Both the position numbers and the translations under genes were made by a program. Under the pieces are notes generated by a model. The model was given only the letters and a program-made list of their open reading frames with translations. It made no database searches and was not told the DNA's origin. Below, one piece after another: positions 1-5,657 of a DNA stretch of 6,270 nucleotides. The DNA lies in the NCBI GenBank assembly GCA_016712625.1, contig JADJQQ010000013.1:1-6270 (forward strand). The letters are read 5' to 3'. Source of the stretch: Candidatus Competibacteraceae bacterium (GTDB lineage: Bacteria; Pseudomonadota; Gammaproteobacteria; Competibacterales; Competibacteraceae). Within the stretch, counting starts at the first letter, position 1. Every line of letters begins with the position of its first letter.

Positions 1-73
1 AACCCGCTTGTTGCCTGCTTCCAAACCCGAAAATTCAAGATTATTCCCATTATCATGAATGTTTTTTTGCTGC

Positions 74-102
74 TTGACGCGGCGTTTATACTGTTTGATA
101 CT
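74..102 (+). promoter_or_regulatory. Candidate sigma70-type promoter for the first gene cluster
   Basis: A TTGACG hexamer at 74-79 (5/6 to the -35 consensus) is followed after exactly 17 bases by GATACT at 97-102 (4/6 to the -10 consensus). This would start transcription near 108-110, about 27 bases before the first ATG at 136. A second -10-like TATACT at 87-92 lacks a suitably spaced -35. The surrounding 120 bases are AT-richer than the genes, as expected of a promoter region. This is a pattern match only. Confidence 0.5.
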
Positions 103-113
103 TGCCAGCATCA

Positions 114-124
114 TCAATGATTGA
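114..124. promoter_or_regulatory. Small dyad, possible operator
   Basis: TCAATGATTGA is a perfect inverted repeat (5-base arms around a central G) just downstream of the predicted start of transcription and upstream of the first HTH gene. Such a position would suit an autoregulatory operator, but the site is short and could be chance. Confidence 0.2.
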
Positions 125-135
125 GAGTATCCAGC

Positions 136-327
136 ATGGACATTATGACGCCCGAAGAGGTCGCCAAGGTGTTGAAGGTGACGCCAGAAACGATCCGCAA
201 GTGGCTACGCAAGGGCGAGTTGACTGGAGCCGATACCCCGGCAGGCTGGCGAGTGACACCGGCCGATATTGACGCCTGGATGGAGAAGCATCGCCGGCCG
301 ACCAAGGTGGACGCCGAACCACACTGA
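136..327 (+). CDS. Excisionase-type helix-turn-helix DNA-binding protein
   Basis: This 63-aa protein is almost entirely one winged helix-turn-helix of the HTH_17/excisionase (MerR-like) type. A first helix begins at MTPEEVAKVLKV (residues 4-15), followed by the turn and recognition helix PETIRKWLRKGEL, a wing with GWRVTPADI, and a closing helix DAWMEKH. Small proteins of this family act as recombination directionality factors or as regulators in phages and islands. ATG 136 was chosen because GAGAG lies 8 bases upstream; ATG 145 (starting at MTPEEV) and TTG 121 are alternatives. It leads a probable operon with the next two small genes. With no integrase in the window, regulator and excisionase roles cannot be separated. 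Confidence 0.85.
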   Translation: MDIMTPEEVAKVLKVTPETIRKWLRKGELTGADTPAGWRVTPADIDAWMEKHRRPTKVDAEPH

Positions 328-379
328 ATTCGCCCGCAAGGGCACGGCCCCGGCCCGCTTGCCGGTGGGAGTGCATGAC

Positions 380-718
380 ATGACTACGCGATGGATTGGC
401 CCGGACCCGCTGCTCGCGGTGGGCGATATGGGATTCCTGGTCGAGAACTACAACGAAAGCACGGGCGGTAGCCAATTTTTCCTGCGCGATACGCCCGCCT
501 ACACCAACCGGTCGCACGAACCGCGCTTGTCGGGCTGGTGCGGAACCTGGAACAACATCGGCACCCATGGCCACGGTATGGCCCAGGTGATCCGGGTCGC
601 CCGGAACGGCCGCGCCCTGGTTGCGAGTCTTGAGGGCGAAGAATTGGCCGCTGCCCTTGAGGAATTCGGGTACCCCGAATTGATGCCCACCGAATCCGCC
701 GCAACCATAGCGGCATAG
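380..718 (+). CDS. Unknown 112-aa protein of a mobile-element cargo type
   Basis: I do not recognise a domain. The protein is soluble-looking, with no signal peptide or membrane segment. Its first half is rich in aromatic residues, Gly and Asn, with segments such as MGFLVENYNEST, FFLRDTPAYTN and GWCGTWNNIGTHGHG. The second half reads as a strand then helices (MAQVIRVARNGRALVASL, then EGEELAAALEEFGYPEL). The frame is open from 269, but that extension would overlap the preceding gene. ATG 380 has GGGAG 8 bases upstream and begins the compositionally coherent part, so I use it. It lies 52 bases after the HTH gene and 71 before the next gene, same strand, so co-transcription is likely. The single Cys and several His give no clear metal site. 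Confidence 0.72.
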   Translation: MTTRWIGPDPLLAVGDMGFLVENYNESTGGSQFFLRDTPAYTNRSHEPRLSGWCGTWNNIGTHGHGMAQVIRVARNGRALVASLEGEELAAALEEFGYPELMPTESAATIAA

Positions 719-789
719 CGCCACCCTGCCCGGCTGGAACCCGGACAAGCCGGACTTCCCACAGGCAACCCTTTGAAGGAGGGCACGCC

Positions 790-1023
790 ATGAGCAGCAC
801 CGATTTTACCGTCAATCCGATCTGCGCCCTACCGGGCAGCGGCACGACCAACGCCCGCAATTTGGCCGCCCGCGAAACCTTGTCCAGAGTCGGGGCCGTG
901 CTGGCGTATATGGCGGCGGCCGAAGATGAAGGAGGATTTGGCCAAACCTTGATCCTGCAAGGCGTGATCACTGCGGTGCACCATGCTGAAGAGCTGCTGA
1001 ATCCTGACCTGGCGAACGATTGA
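790..1023 (+). CDS. Unknown 77-aa protein
   Basis: The ORF starts at ATG 790 behind the best Shine-Dalgarno in the left half of the window, AAGGAGGG at 776-783, spaced 6 bases. The product is mostly helical: a helix NARNLAARETLSRVGAVLAYMAAAED, then an amphipathic helix LILQGVITAVHHAEELL. It has no transmembrane stretch, Cys pair or recognised motif. It closes the first gene cluster and is followed by a 214-base gap with a weak terminator-like hairpin. Function is unknown; size and context suggest a small accessory protein of the element. Confidence 0.75.
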   Translation: MSSTDFTVNPICALPGSGTTNARNLAARETLSRVGAVLAYMAAAEDEGGFGQTLILQGVITAVHHAEELLNPDLAND

Positions 1024-1108
1024 CAGCGTACCTGCCATGGCGGCCCTTGTCGTGGCATAACGCGCTTTAGTGTGCCGTTTACTTCCACCTTGGTAAGCCG
1101 CTAGTCGT

Positions 1109-1129
1109 GTTCGCCAACGAACTGTTTTT
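1109..1129 (+). terminator. Weak intrinsic-terminator-like hairpin after the first cluster
   Basis: GTTCG (1109-1113) and CGAAC (1118-1122) form a 5-bp stem with a CCAA loop, followed by TG and five Ts (1125-1129). The stem is short, so termination would be inefficient. GAACT at 1119-1123 can alternatively pair with AGTTC at 1135-1139, giving a competing hairpin. Confidence 0.3.
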
Positions 1130-1160
1130 GCTGTAGTTCACACCGCGAAATCAGAAAACA

Positions 1161-1241
1161 ATGCTCGACAGGCACACGAAATTCGGTAGCGCGTCATGGC
1201 AAGGTAAAGGCTCACTCATCGTCGTGGGAACGCAAAAATGA
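1161..1241 (+). CDS. Possible 26-codon leader ORF overlapping the alpA-like start
   Basis: An ORF from ATG 1161 encodes 26 residues (MLDRHTKF... ending ...IVVGTQK) and stops with a TGA at 1239-1241 that forms an ATGA overlap with the ATG of the next gene at 1238. The overlap is the same type used throughout the replication operon, which is why I list it. Against it, there is no convincing Shine-Dalgarno (only a purine-rich AGAAAA) and the peptide matches nothing I know. It may be a coupling leader peptide or chance. Confidence 0.2.
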   Translation: MLDRHTKFGSASWQGKGSLIVVGTQK

Positions 1242-1423
1242 ACGAGCATCAATACCTGCGCCGCAAAGATATTTGCCGCATTTACGGTTTTTCAGAATCG
1301 ACATTAAACCGGATGCGCAAGTCCGGCCGCCTGCCGGAACCCGTTCGTGTAACGGAGCGCATTGTGGCATGGCGCGCGGATGAATTGGATGCCGCCCTGA
1401 AATCCCAACCCAAGGCCGCATAG
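1238..1423 (+). CDS. AlpA-family helix-turn-helix transcriptional regulator
   Basis: The 61-aa product matches the prophage AlpA/excisionase-like pattern: YLRRKDICRIYGFSESTLNRM forms the helix-turn-helix (about residues 6-26), followed by KSGRLPEPVRVTERIVAWRADELDAAL, the typical GxLPxPVR wing, the W that precedes R-x-x-E-[LI]-D, and a last helix. AlpA was first described as a regulator of the CP4-57 prophage integrase in E. coli, and the related P4 Vis acts both as excisionase and as repressor of a P4 promoter (established knowledge). GGGAA at 1226-1230 lies 7 bases before ATG 1238. It sits directly upstream of the hairpin-rich leader of the replication operon, so control of that operon or of integration is plausible. 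Confidence 0.88.
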   Translation: MNEHQYLRRKDICRIYGFSESTLNRMRKSGRLPEPVRVTERIVAWRADELDAALKSQPKAA

Positions 1424-1507
1424 AGCCCACCCCGGCACGCGCTGCCGTGATCCCCCTGCCCAACTATCCCCCCGCCACCCGCGACGTGCTGGTGGCGATT
1501 TTCGTGT

Positions 1508-1526
1508 GCCCGCAAGAATCGCGGGC
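1508..1526. other. Leader hairpin 1 before the replication operon
   Basis: GCCCGC (1508-1513) and GCGGGC (1521-1526) form a perfect 6-bp GC-only stem with a 7-base loop. On the + strand it is followed by an A-tract, not a T-tract, so it is not a + strand intrinsic terminator. It is the first of three consecutive hairpins in the leader. Confidence 0.55.
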
Positions 1527-1528
1527 GC

Positions 1529-1555
1529 AAAAAAAGCCGGGTTGCTGCCCGGCTT
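1529..1555 (-). terminator. Intrinsic terminator reading on the minus strand (leader hairpin 2)
   Basis: AAGCCGGG (1534-1541) and CCCGGCTT (1548-1555) form a perfect 8-bp stem with a 6-base loop. The seven As at 1529-1535, the last two of which overlap the stem, become a T-run immediately 3' of the stem when read on the minus strand, the classic intrinsic terminator layout. On the + strand only TT follows the stem before AAATG, so termination there would be weak. No minus-strand gene is seen, so any transcript ending here would be antisense to the replication operon. Confidence 0.6.
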
Positions 1556-1561
1556 AAATGC

Positions 1562-1578
1562 TGGCGTTTGAAGCGCCA
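1562..1578. promoter_or_regulatory. Leader hairpin 3 abutting the ribosome binding site
   Basis: TGGCG (1562-1566) pairs with CGCCA (1574-1578), and the stem can extend by one U-G and one U-A pair, leaving a 3-base loop. It directly abuts the AAAGGAA ribosome binding site (1578-1584) of the gene at 1596, so folding could affect initiation of the first operon gene. Confidence 0.4.
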
Positions 1579-1595
1579 AAGGAACATCAAATCGT

Positions 1596-2024
1596 ATGAA
1601 CATCATAACCGAAAACTCCCAAAAGCATAACCCTGTTTCGTCGATGTTCGCGGCCCGTAGGCAGCATTTTGAACATCTGAACAGCGCCTTCAGTCGCGCC
1701 ATGGATGAAGGCCGAACGCCACCCATGGATTCCGTTGATCAAATAATCCATGCCGAATCCGACCTGATGGGAACACCCGCCGAAACGCTGGGCGATGCGG
1801 CGTACAAGCTCGAAATATCCATGGGCGAGGTTGATGAGGTTGGAGGCGAGGAAGAAAGCCTAGCGCTGTTGCGGCGCGCCCATGTTGCCCTTCGCGCGGG
1901 CAGTGTAAGCACCGCCATGAAATATATGAATCTGGCGATGAATGGTGAAACCCAATGGGAGTTTGCCTACGAGGGCGCGGCCGCCGCGTTGGCTGATCTT
2001 CGCCGGATGGAGGTGCAATCATGA
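1596..2024 (+). CDS. Unknown 142-aa protein, first gene of the replication operon
   Basis: I recognise no named domain. The protein is acidic and largely helical: an N-terminal basic/aromatic segment (about residues 9-35, FAARRQHFEHLNSAFSRAM), a central region with ESDLMGTPAETLGDAAYKLE, an acidic stretch VDEVGGEEES, and a C-terminal pair of helices resembling a short helical repeat (LALLRRAHVALRAGSVSTAMKYMNLAM). It has no membrane segment or Cys. The ribosome binding site is AAAGGAA at 1578-1584, a rather long 11 bases from the ATG. Its TGA overlaps the primase-helicase ATG as ATGA (2021-2024), with GGAGGT at 2009-2014 inside its own end serving the next gene. The coupling suggests a replication-associated or regulatory role, but this is inference. 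Confidence 0.8.
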   Translation: MNIITENSQKHNPVSSMFAARRQHFEHLNSAFSRAMDEGRTPPMDSVDQIIHAESDLMGTPAETLGDAAYKLEISMGEVDEVGGEEESLALLRRAHVALRAGSVSTAMKYMNLAMNGETQWEFAYEGAAAALADLRRMEVQS

Positions 2025-4669
2025 CCGCCGCTGCCCACACCGCGCCCGGCGTCCAGCCGGAGGTCGCATTTTTGGACGCCATGCGCGCCGCTGGCCTGGA
2101 TTGCCAAGACCCGATCATCGGCGACGGCAAACTGCACCGCGTCAAGGTCAATGGTGACCGCAGCAACCCGAACGGCTGGTACGTCCTGCACCCGGACGGT
2201 ATCGCTGCCGGGATGTTCGGTTGCTGGAAGCGCGGAATCCGTGAAAACTGGTGCGCCAAGGCCGACACCGATCTGACGGAATCCGAACGCGCCGAACGCG
2301 ACCGACTGTGGAAGCAGCAACAGGCCGAACGCGACGCCGAACGCCGGCGGATGCAGGATGAAGCAGGGCAGGCCGCCCAAGCGATTCTGGACGCGGCGCA
2401 ACCGGCGACCGACGATCACCCGTATCTGCAACGGAAGCACGTCAAGGCTTACCATGGCGTACTGGTTGGCCAATGGCCTCAACGAAAGATCGATAACGCC
2501 CTGCTGATCCCGCTGCGAACCGCTGCCGGCAAGTTGGCCAGCGTCCAGGCGATCCTTCCAGAACCACGCGGCGGTCGCGACAAGGATTTCTTGAAAGGCG
2601 GCGCCAAGAAGGGCGCTTACTTCCCGATGGGTGACCTGGACGCCAGCGAGGTCATTCTAATCGCCGAGGGTTACGCCACGGCCGCAACTCTGCATGAAGC
2701 CACGGGCTACGCCGCCGTCGTGGCGTGCGACGCGGGCAATCTCGCCAATGTCACGGTTGCGCTGAAAGCACTCTATCCGCATCCCAAGGTAATCATGGTA
2801 TGTGGCGACAACGATCGGCGCACCGACGGAAACCCTGGCCAAAAAGCCGCGCTGGCTGCGTCGAAAAAGGCCAAGGTTCGGGTCTGCCTGCCAGAGTTCG
2901 CCGCCGAAGAGGACGGGAGTGACTTCAACGACCTAGCCGCTCTGCACGGGATGGACCGCGTTTGGAATGAGATCGAATCGGCGCTAACCGGTCCATGGAG
3001 GGCGGGCAAGGAAGGTAAGCCGAGCGATCCTACGCTGATGACTGAAACAGCGGCGGCGCTAGCGGAACCGGCTGAAGAAAGCGGGAAAATTCCGCAGTTG
3101 CCTACCGTCAGTCCATGCACGCACCTAGCGAACTCGCACCGGATACGCCACTACTACAAGGGGAGGATTTGGTACGCGCTAGGTATTGGCTGGGTCATGT
3201 GGACGGGTAAATTCTGGCGGTCGGACCCGACCAACGAGGGGTCGATTGCCACAGGGTTTATCGATGGACTTTCCAGGCGGATTGCGGCTGAAGCGGGGGA
3301 GGCGACGCGGCTAGCGGCCGACGAAAGCGATACCGAGAAACGAAAATCACTGATGGAGCGAGCGGAGGCGCTGATCAAGTGGGCGGTGCAATCGGAGAAT
3401 GAACGCACCATCGCCGCCGGGCTGAAGCTCACCAAACACGCCTTGTTGATCGAATACAACACCCTGAATTCAGACCCATGGCTGTTCAACGTCCAGAACG
3501 GGACCATCGATCTACGGACCGGAAAGCTACGCCCACATAATCCGGCCGACCTAATCACCTTCATTTCGCCAGTTGCCTATGACCCGGCCGCCGACTGCCC
3601 GACCTGGACGCGGTTCCTGTCGGAAGTCTTCGCTGATGACGCGGACATGGTGGCGTTCATTCAACGGGCGGTGGGCTGGTCGCTTACGGGCGTTGTGAAG
3701 GAGCGCGCCCTGTTCTTCCTGCATGGCAACGCGGGCAAGAACGGCAAGACCACCCTGGTCGAAGCCGTCATGAAGTTGGCCGGCACCTGTGGCGAATCGG
3801 CCTACGGGTACGGGCGCAAGGTCGGCGCTGACACCTTCATGAAATCCCGCAACAGCGAAGACAACCAGCGCAAGGCCGCGACCCTGGCCGGACCGCGCTT
3901 CATCTGCACGTCCGAAGTGGACGAGGATCACCGCCTGGATGAACAACTGGTCAAGGACATCACGGGCGGCGACACCCTCGAAGGGCGGCGACTCTACCAA
4001 GAGGCGTTCACATTCAAGCCGCAGTTCAAGCCCTGGATGTACGGGAACCACAAGCCGGAGATTCGCGGGACGGATGACGCCATCTGGTCGAGGGTGAGGC
4101 TGATTCCTTTCGAGGTAAGTTTCAAGGGGCGGGAAGACCTGGACCTTGCCGACAAATTGGAGGCGGAACTACCTGGAATTCTCAACTGGGCCATCCAAGG
4201 GTGTCTGGACTGGCAACGATCTGGACTGCAACCCCCCGCCAAAGTACAGGCGGCAACCCAAGCCTATCGTGATGAAATGGACGTTTTTAGCCCATTTATC
4301 GCGGAACGATGCGTCATTCATAGGGCGGCGGACGTTCGCGCCAGCGAACTATGGAACGCCTACAGAGTTTGGTGCGAGGAAAGCGGAACCAAGGAGCAGA
4401 CCCAAACGAAATTTGGTAAGTATCTATCGGCAAAGGGGTTTGTCGTAGAAAAAAGCAGCGTAATTAAGCGACTCGGCATTGGTTTACTGGACATTCAACA
4501 CTCTGGTTCTGGGACAGTTGGGACAGTTGGGACAGTTGAACCGGAAAGTCCCATAGGAATACCCCCTAAGGGGACTTTCCCACATAACCATCCCAACCAT
4601 CCCAACCCTCCCAAACAACAACCATCCACTCCTGTGGAGGCCGACTTTATCGACGAGGGTGAGATATGA
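2021..4669 (+). CDS. P4-type primase-helicase (Toprim + D5_N + SF3 helicase)
   Basis: This 882-aa replication protein should make primers and unwind DNA, as the phage P4 alpha protein does for its satellite. The N-terminal ~190 residues form a primase-associated region with a basic/acidic coiled segment (about 85-125). A Toprim fold follows: glutamate E216 in IAEGYATAATL, the D263-N264-D265 metal-binding pair in CGDND, and a late DFND at 301-304. D5_N is marked by NVQNGTIDLRTG from residue 490. The SF3 ATPase shows Walker A GNAGKNGKTT (569-578, K576), motif B ICTSEVDED (628-636), motif C YGNHKP with N676, and arginines in WSRVRLIPF (689-697). No CHC2-type zinc finger is obvious. A winged-helix-like region precedes a low-complexity tail (about 830-865) encoded by a large DNA inverted repeat. 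Start ATG 2021 has GGAGGT 6 bases upstream. CTA and AGG codons cluster in 2930-3560 and 4085-4450, hinting at mosaic origin. Confidence 0.96.
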   Translation: MTAAAHTAPGVQPEVAFLDAMRAAGLDCQDPIIGDGKLHRVKVNGDRSNPNGWYVLHPDGIAAGMFGCWKRGIRENWCAKADTDLTESERAERDRLWKQQQAERDAERRRMQDEAGQAAQAILDAAQPATDDHPYLQRKHVKAYHGVLVGQWPQRKIDNALLIPLRTAAGKLASVQAILPEPRGGRDKDFLKGGAKKGAYFPMGDLDASEVILIAEGYATAATLHEATGYAAVVACDAGNLANVTVALKALYPHPKVIMVCGDNDRRTDGNPGQKAALAASKKAKVRVCLPEFAAEEDGSDFNDLAALHGMDRVWNEIESALTGPWRAGKEGKPSDPTLMTETAAALAEPAEESGKIPQLPTVSPCTHLANSHRIRHYYKGRIWYALGIGWVMWTGKFWRSDPTNEGSIATGFIDGLSRRIAAEAGEATRLAADESDTEKRKSLMERAEALIKWAVQSENERTIAAGLKLTKHALLIEYNTLNSDPWLFNVQNGTIDLRTGKLRPHNPADLITFISPVAYDPAADCPTWTRFLSEVFADDADMVAFIQRAVGWSLTGVVKERALFFLHGNAGKNGKTTLVEAVMKLAGTCGESAYGYGRKVGADTFMKSRNSEDNQRKAATLAGPRFICTSEVDEDHRLDEQLVKDITGGDTLEGRRLYQEAFTFKPQFKPWMYGNHKPEIRGTDDAIWSRVRLIPFEVSFKGREDLDLADKLEAELPGILNWAIQGCLDWQRSGLQPPAKVQAATQAYRDEMDVFSPFIAERCVIHRAADVRASELWNAYRVWCEESGTKEQTQTKFGKYLSAKGFVVEKSSVIKRLGIGLLDIQHSGSGTVGTVGTVEPESPIGIPPKGTFPHNHPNHPNPPKQQPSTPVEADFIDEGEI
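4511..4612. repeat. 102-base inverted repeat with three 9-base repeats per arm, inside the primase-helicase gene
   Basis: The left arm (4511-4552) starts with three tandem copies of GGGACAGTT and ends with GGAAAGTCCC. The right arm (4571-4612) starts with GGGACTTTCC and contains TCCCAACCATCCCAACC. Aligned against the reverse complement of the right arm, the 42-base left arm matches at 31 positions without a gap. The mismatches are the same two bases of each 9-mer (CA against TG or GG) plus a block of five. The 18-base centre (4553-4570) adds a TAGG/CCTA pairing. A transcript would fold into GUUGGGA/UCCCAAC helices of 7 bp separated by regular 2x2 internal loops, capped by a perfect 10-bp stem. 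The length is a multiple of three and it encodes GTVGTVGTV on the left and HPNHPNPP on the right, so the reading frame is kept. Confidence 0.85.
4625..4638. repeat. Small hairpin near the end of the primase-helicase gene
   Basis: TCCAC (4625-4629) and GTGGA (4634-4638) form a 5-bp stem with a TCCT loop, 12 bases after the large inverted repeat and 27 bases before the next start codon. It may add to secondary structure around the coupled start of the downstream gene, but could be chance. Confidence 0.3.
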
Positions 4670-5286
4670 GCGCCGCCCTGGCCCTGGTCGAAATCGCCGC
4701 CGATCCGTTCGGCCTGGTGCGTGCCATGAATCGCATGAGCGCCGCTAGATTCGCGCTGTCGGTTCGGGATAACCGGCTGGTCATATCGCCGTTCTCTCGG
4801 CTATCCGAACAGCAACGCGGATACCTTCACGCCAACAAGGCCGCCCTGGTGGCGCTACTGAGCGACGCCGACGACTTACACCGCGCCCTCGTTCAAGCCG
4901 GGACCGATGGCCTGGACTGGCGAGAAGGTGCTCCAGCCGACTGGTCTGATGATCGGCTGTTGGCTGCCGGTGAAGTGCTCTATTCCACAGGTCGTATGGT
5001 GAGCCGCCACGACCGCCGCTATGCCGCTGAATGCGCGCCACCACCCGCCAAGGACATTTTGCCGGACACTGCCAGCGCTTCACCGGCTGAAACCACAATC
5101 GCCGCCGACACTTGGACGGACAACGAGCCGGACATGCCGAGCGACACACCACCACCCGCATCGCCGGACGATCCACTCGCCGCAAGAATCGCCACGCTTA
5201 TGGCGCAAGGGTGGTCGCAGTGGAATGCCGAGGCCCGCGCTCGAAGCGAGTCCATTCGCCAGACCAAGCCTGGAGCAAGGCCATGA
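4666..5286 (+). CDS. Unknown 206-aa protein with a TubC_N-like N-terminus
   Basis: Residues about 17-65 (LVRAMNRMSAARFALSV, then DNRLVISPFSRLSEQQRGYLHANKAALVALL) follow the pattern of the small TubC N-terminal docking fold: helix, strand with a D/N turn, strand, then a helix ending K-x-x-L-x-x-L-L. This fold was named from polyketide/peptide synthetases, and I have seen it annotated on proteins of mobile replication modules, where its role is unclear. A second helical segment (about 66-115) precedes a Pro/Ala/Asp-rich, probably disordered linker (about 123-172), then a final helical segment DPLAARIATLMAQGWSQWNA. It starts with an ATGA overlap on the primase-helicase stop, with GAGGGT at 4655-4660, and ends with an ATGA overlap on the SSB start. 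This position implies a replication accessory role (inference). Confidence 0.83.
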   Translation: MSAALALVEIAADPFGLVRAMNRMSAARFALSVRDNRLVISPFSRLSEQQRGYLHANKAALVALLSDADDLHRALVQAGTDGLDWREGAPADWSDDRLLAAGEVLYSTGRMVSRHDRRYAAECAPPPAKDILPDTASASPAETTIAADTWTDNEPDMPSDTPPPASPDDPLAARIATLMAQGWSQWNAEARARSESIRQTKPGARP

Positions 5287-5657
5287 TCCGCGCCCTCTGC
5301 ACAGGCACCCTGTACGGCTCACCACAGAGCCGCACGTCGGCCGCTGGCAAGCCCTACGTCACCGGCAAGCTCAGGGCGGACGGCAAGGACGGCTCTAGCG
5401 TCTGGTGCTCGCTGATTGCATTCAGCGAAGTCGGGGAACGGTTGGCCAGCCTTCAGCAAGGTGCGGCCGTGTCGGTATCCGGTCGCATCGAGGTATCGGC
5501 CTGGATCAACAGGGACGGCGAAGCGGCGGGCGGGTTAAGCATGATGGTGGACGAACTGGCCACGCTGAAAGGGAAGCCCAAACCACGAACACCCAAGCCA
5601 CGCCAACCGGAAGCGGCGGGAGCTGGATTCGACGATATGGGGGACTGGCAGCCATGA
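5283..5657 (+). CDS. Single-stranded DNA-binding protein (SSB-like OB fold)
   Basis: The 124-aa product reads as one OB fold over residues 1-95: strand MIRALCTGTLYG, a conserved turn TSAAGKPYVTGKLRAD, strand SSVWCSLIAFSEVGERLASL, then GAAVSVSGRIEVSAWIN and LSMMVDELATL. This is the strand order of phage/plasmid SSB proteins, which coat unwound single strands. The C-terminus is a basic, Pro-rich linker (KGKPKPRTPKPRQP) followed by an acidic tip, FDDMGDWQP. The tip resembles but lacks the canonical DDDIPF-type ending that recruits partner proteins, so partner recruitment may differ. ATG 5283 overlaps the previous stop (ATGA), with GGAG at 5272-5275. Its own stop overlaps the next start at 5654. 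Proximity to the primase-helicase supports the assignment. Confidence 0.85.
   Translation: MIRALCTGTLYGSPQSRTSAAGKPYVTGKLRADGKDGSSVWCSLIAFSEVGERLASLQQGAAVSVSGRIEVSAWINRDGEAAGGLSMMVDELATLKGKPKPRTPKPRQPEAAGAGFDDMGDWQP

Noticed and set aside
269..379. Upstream extension of the 112-aa gene to an ATG at 269
   Set aside because: It would overlap the HTH gene by 59 bases and add compositionally odd residues; ATG 380 has a properly spaced GGGAG.
143..1088. Long minus-strand open frames (143-748, 384-1088) opposite the first gene cluster
   Set aside because: They are shadows of GC-rich + strand genes, lack ribosome binding sites, and their translations are low-complexity and Arg/Gly/Pro-rich with no domain pattern.
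4571..4580. GGGACTTTCC equals the classical vertebrate NF-kappaB site
   Set aside because: The setting is bacterial; the match is coincidental and is better explained as one arm of the local inverted repeat.
5112..5282. Upstream extension of the SSB frame to 5112
   Set aside because: The OB fold begins exactly at ATG 5283, which forms the ATGA overlap used at every junction; the extension overlaps the preceding gene in another frame.
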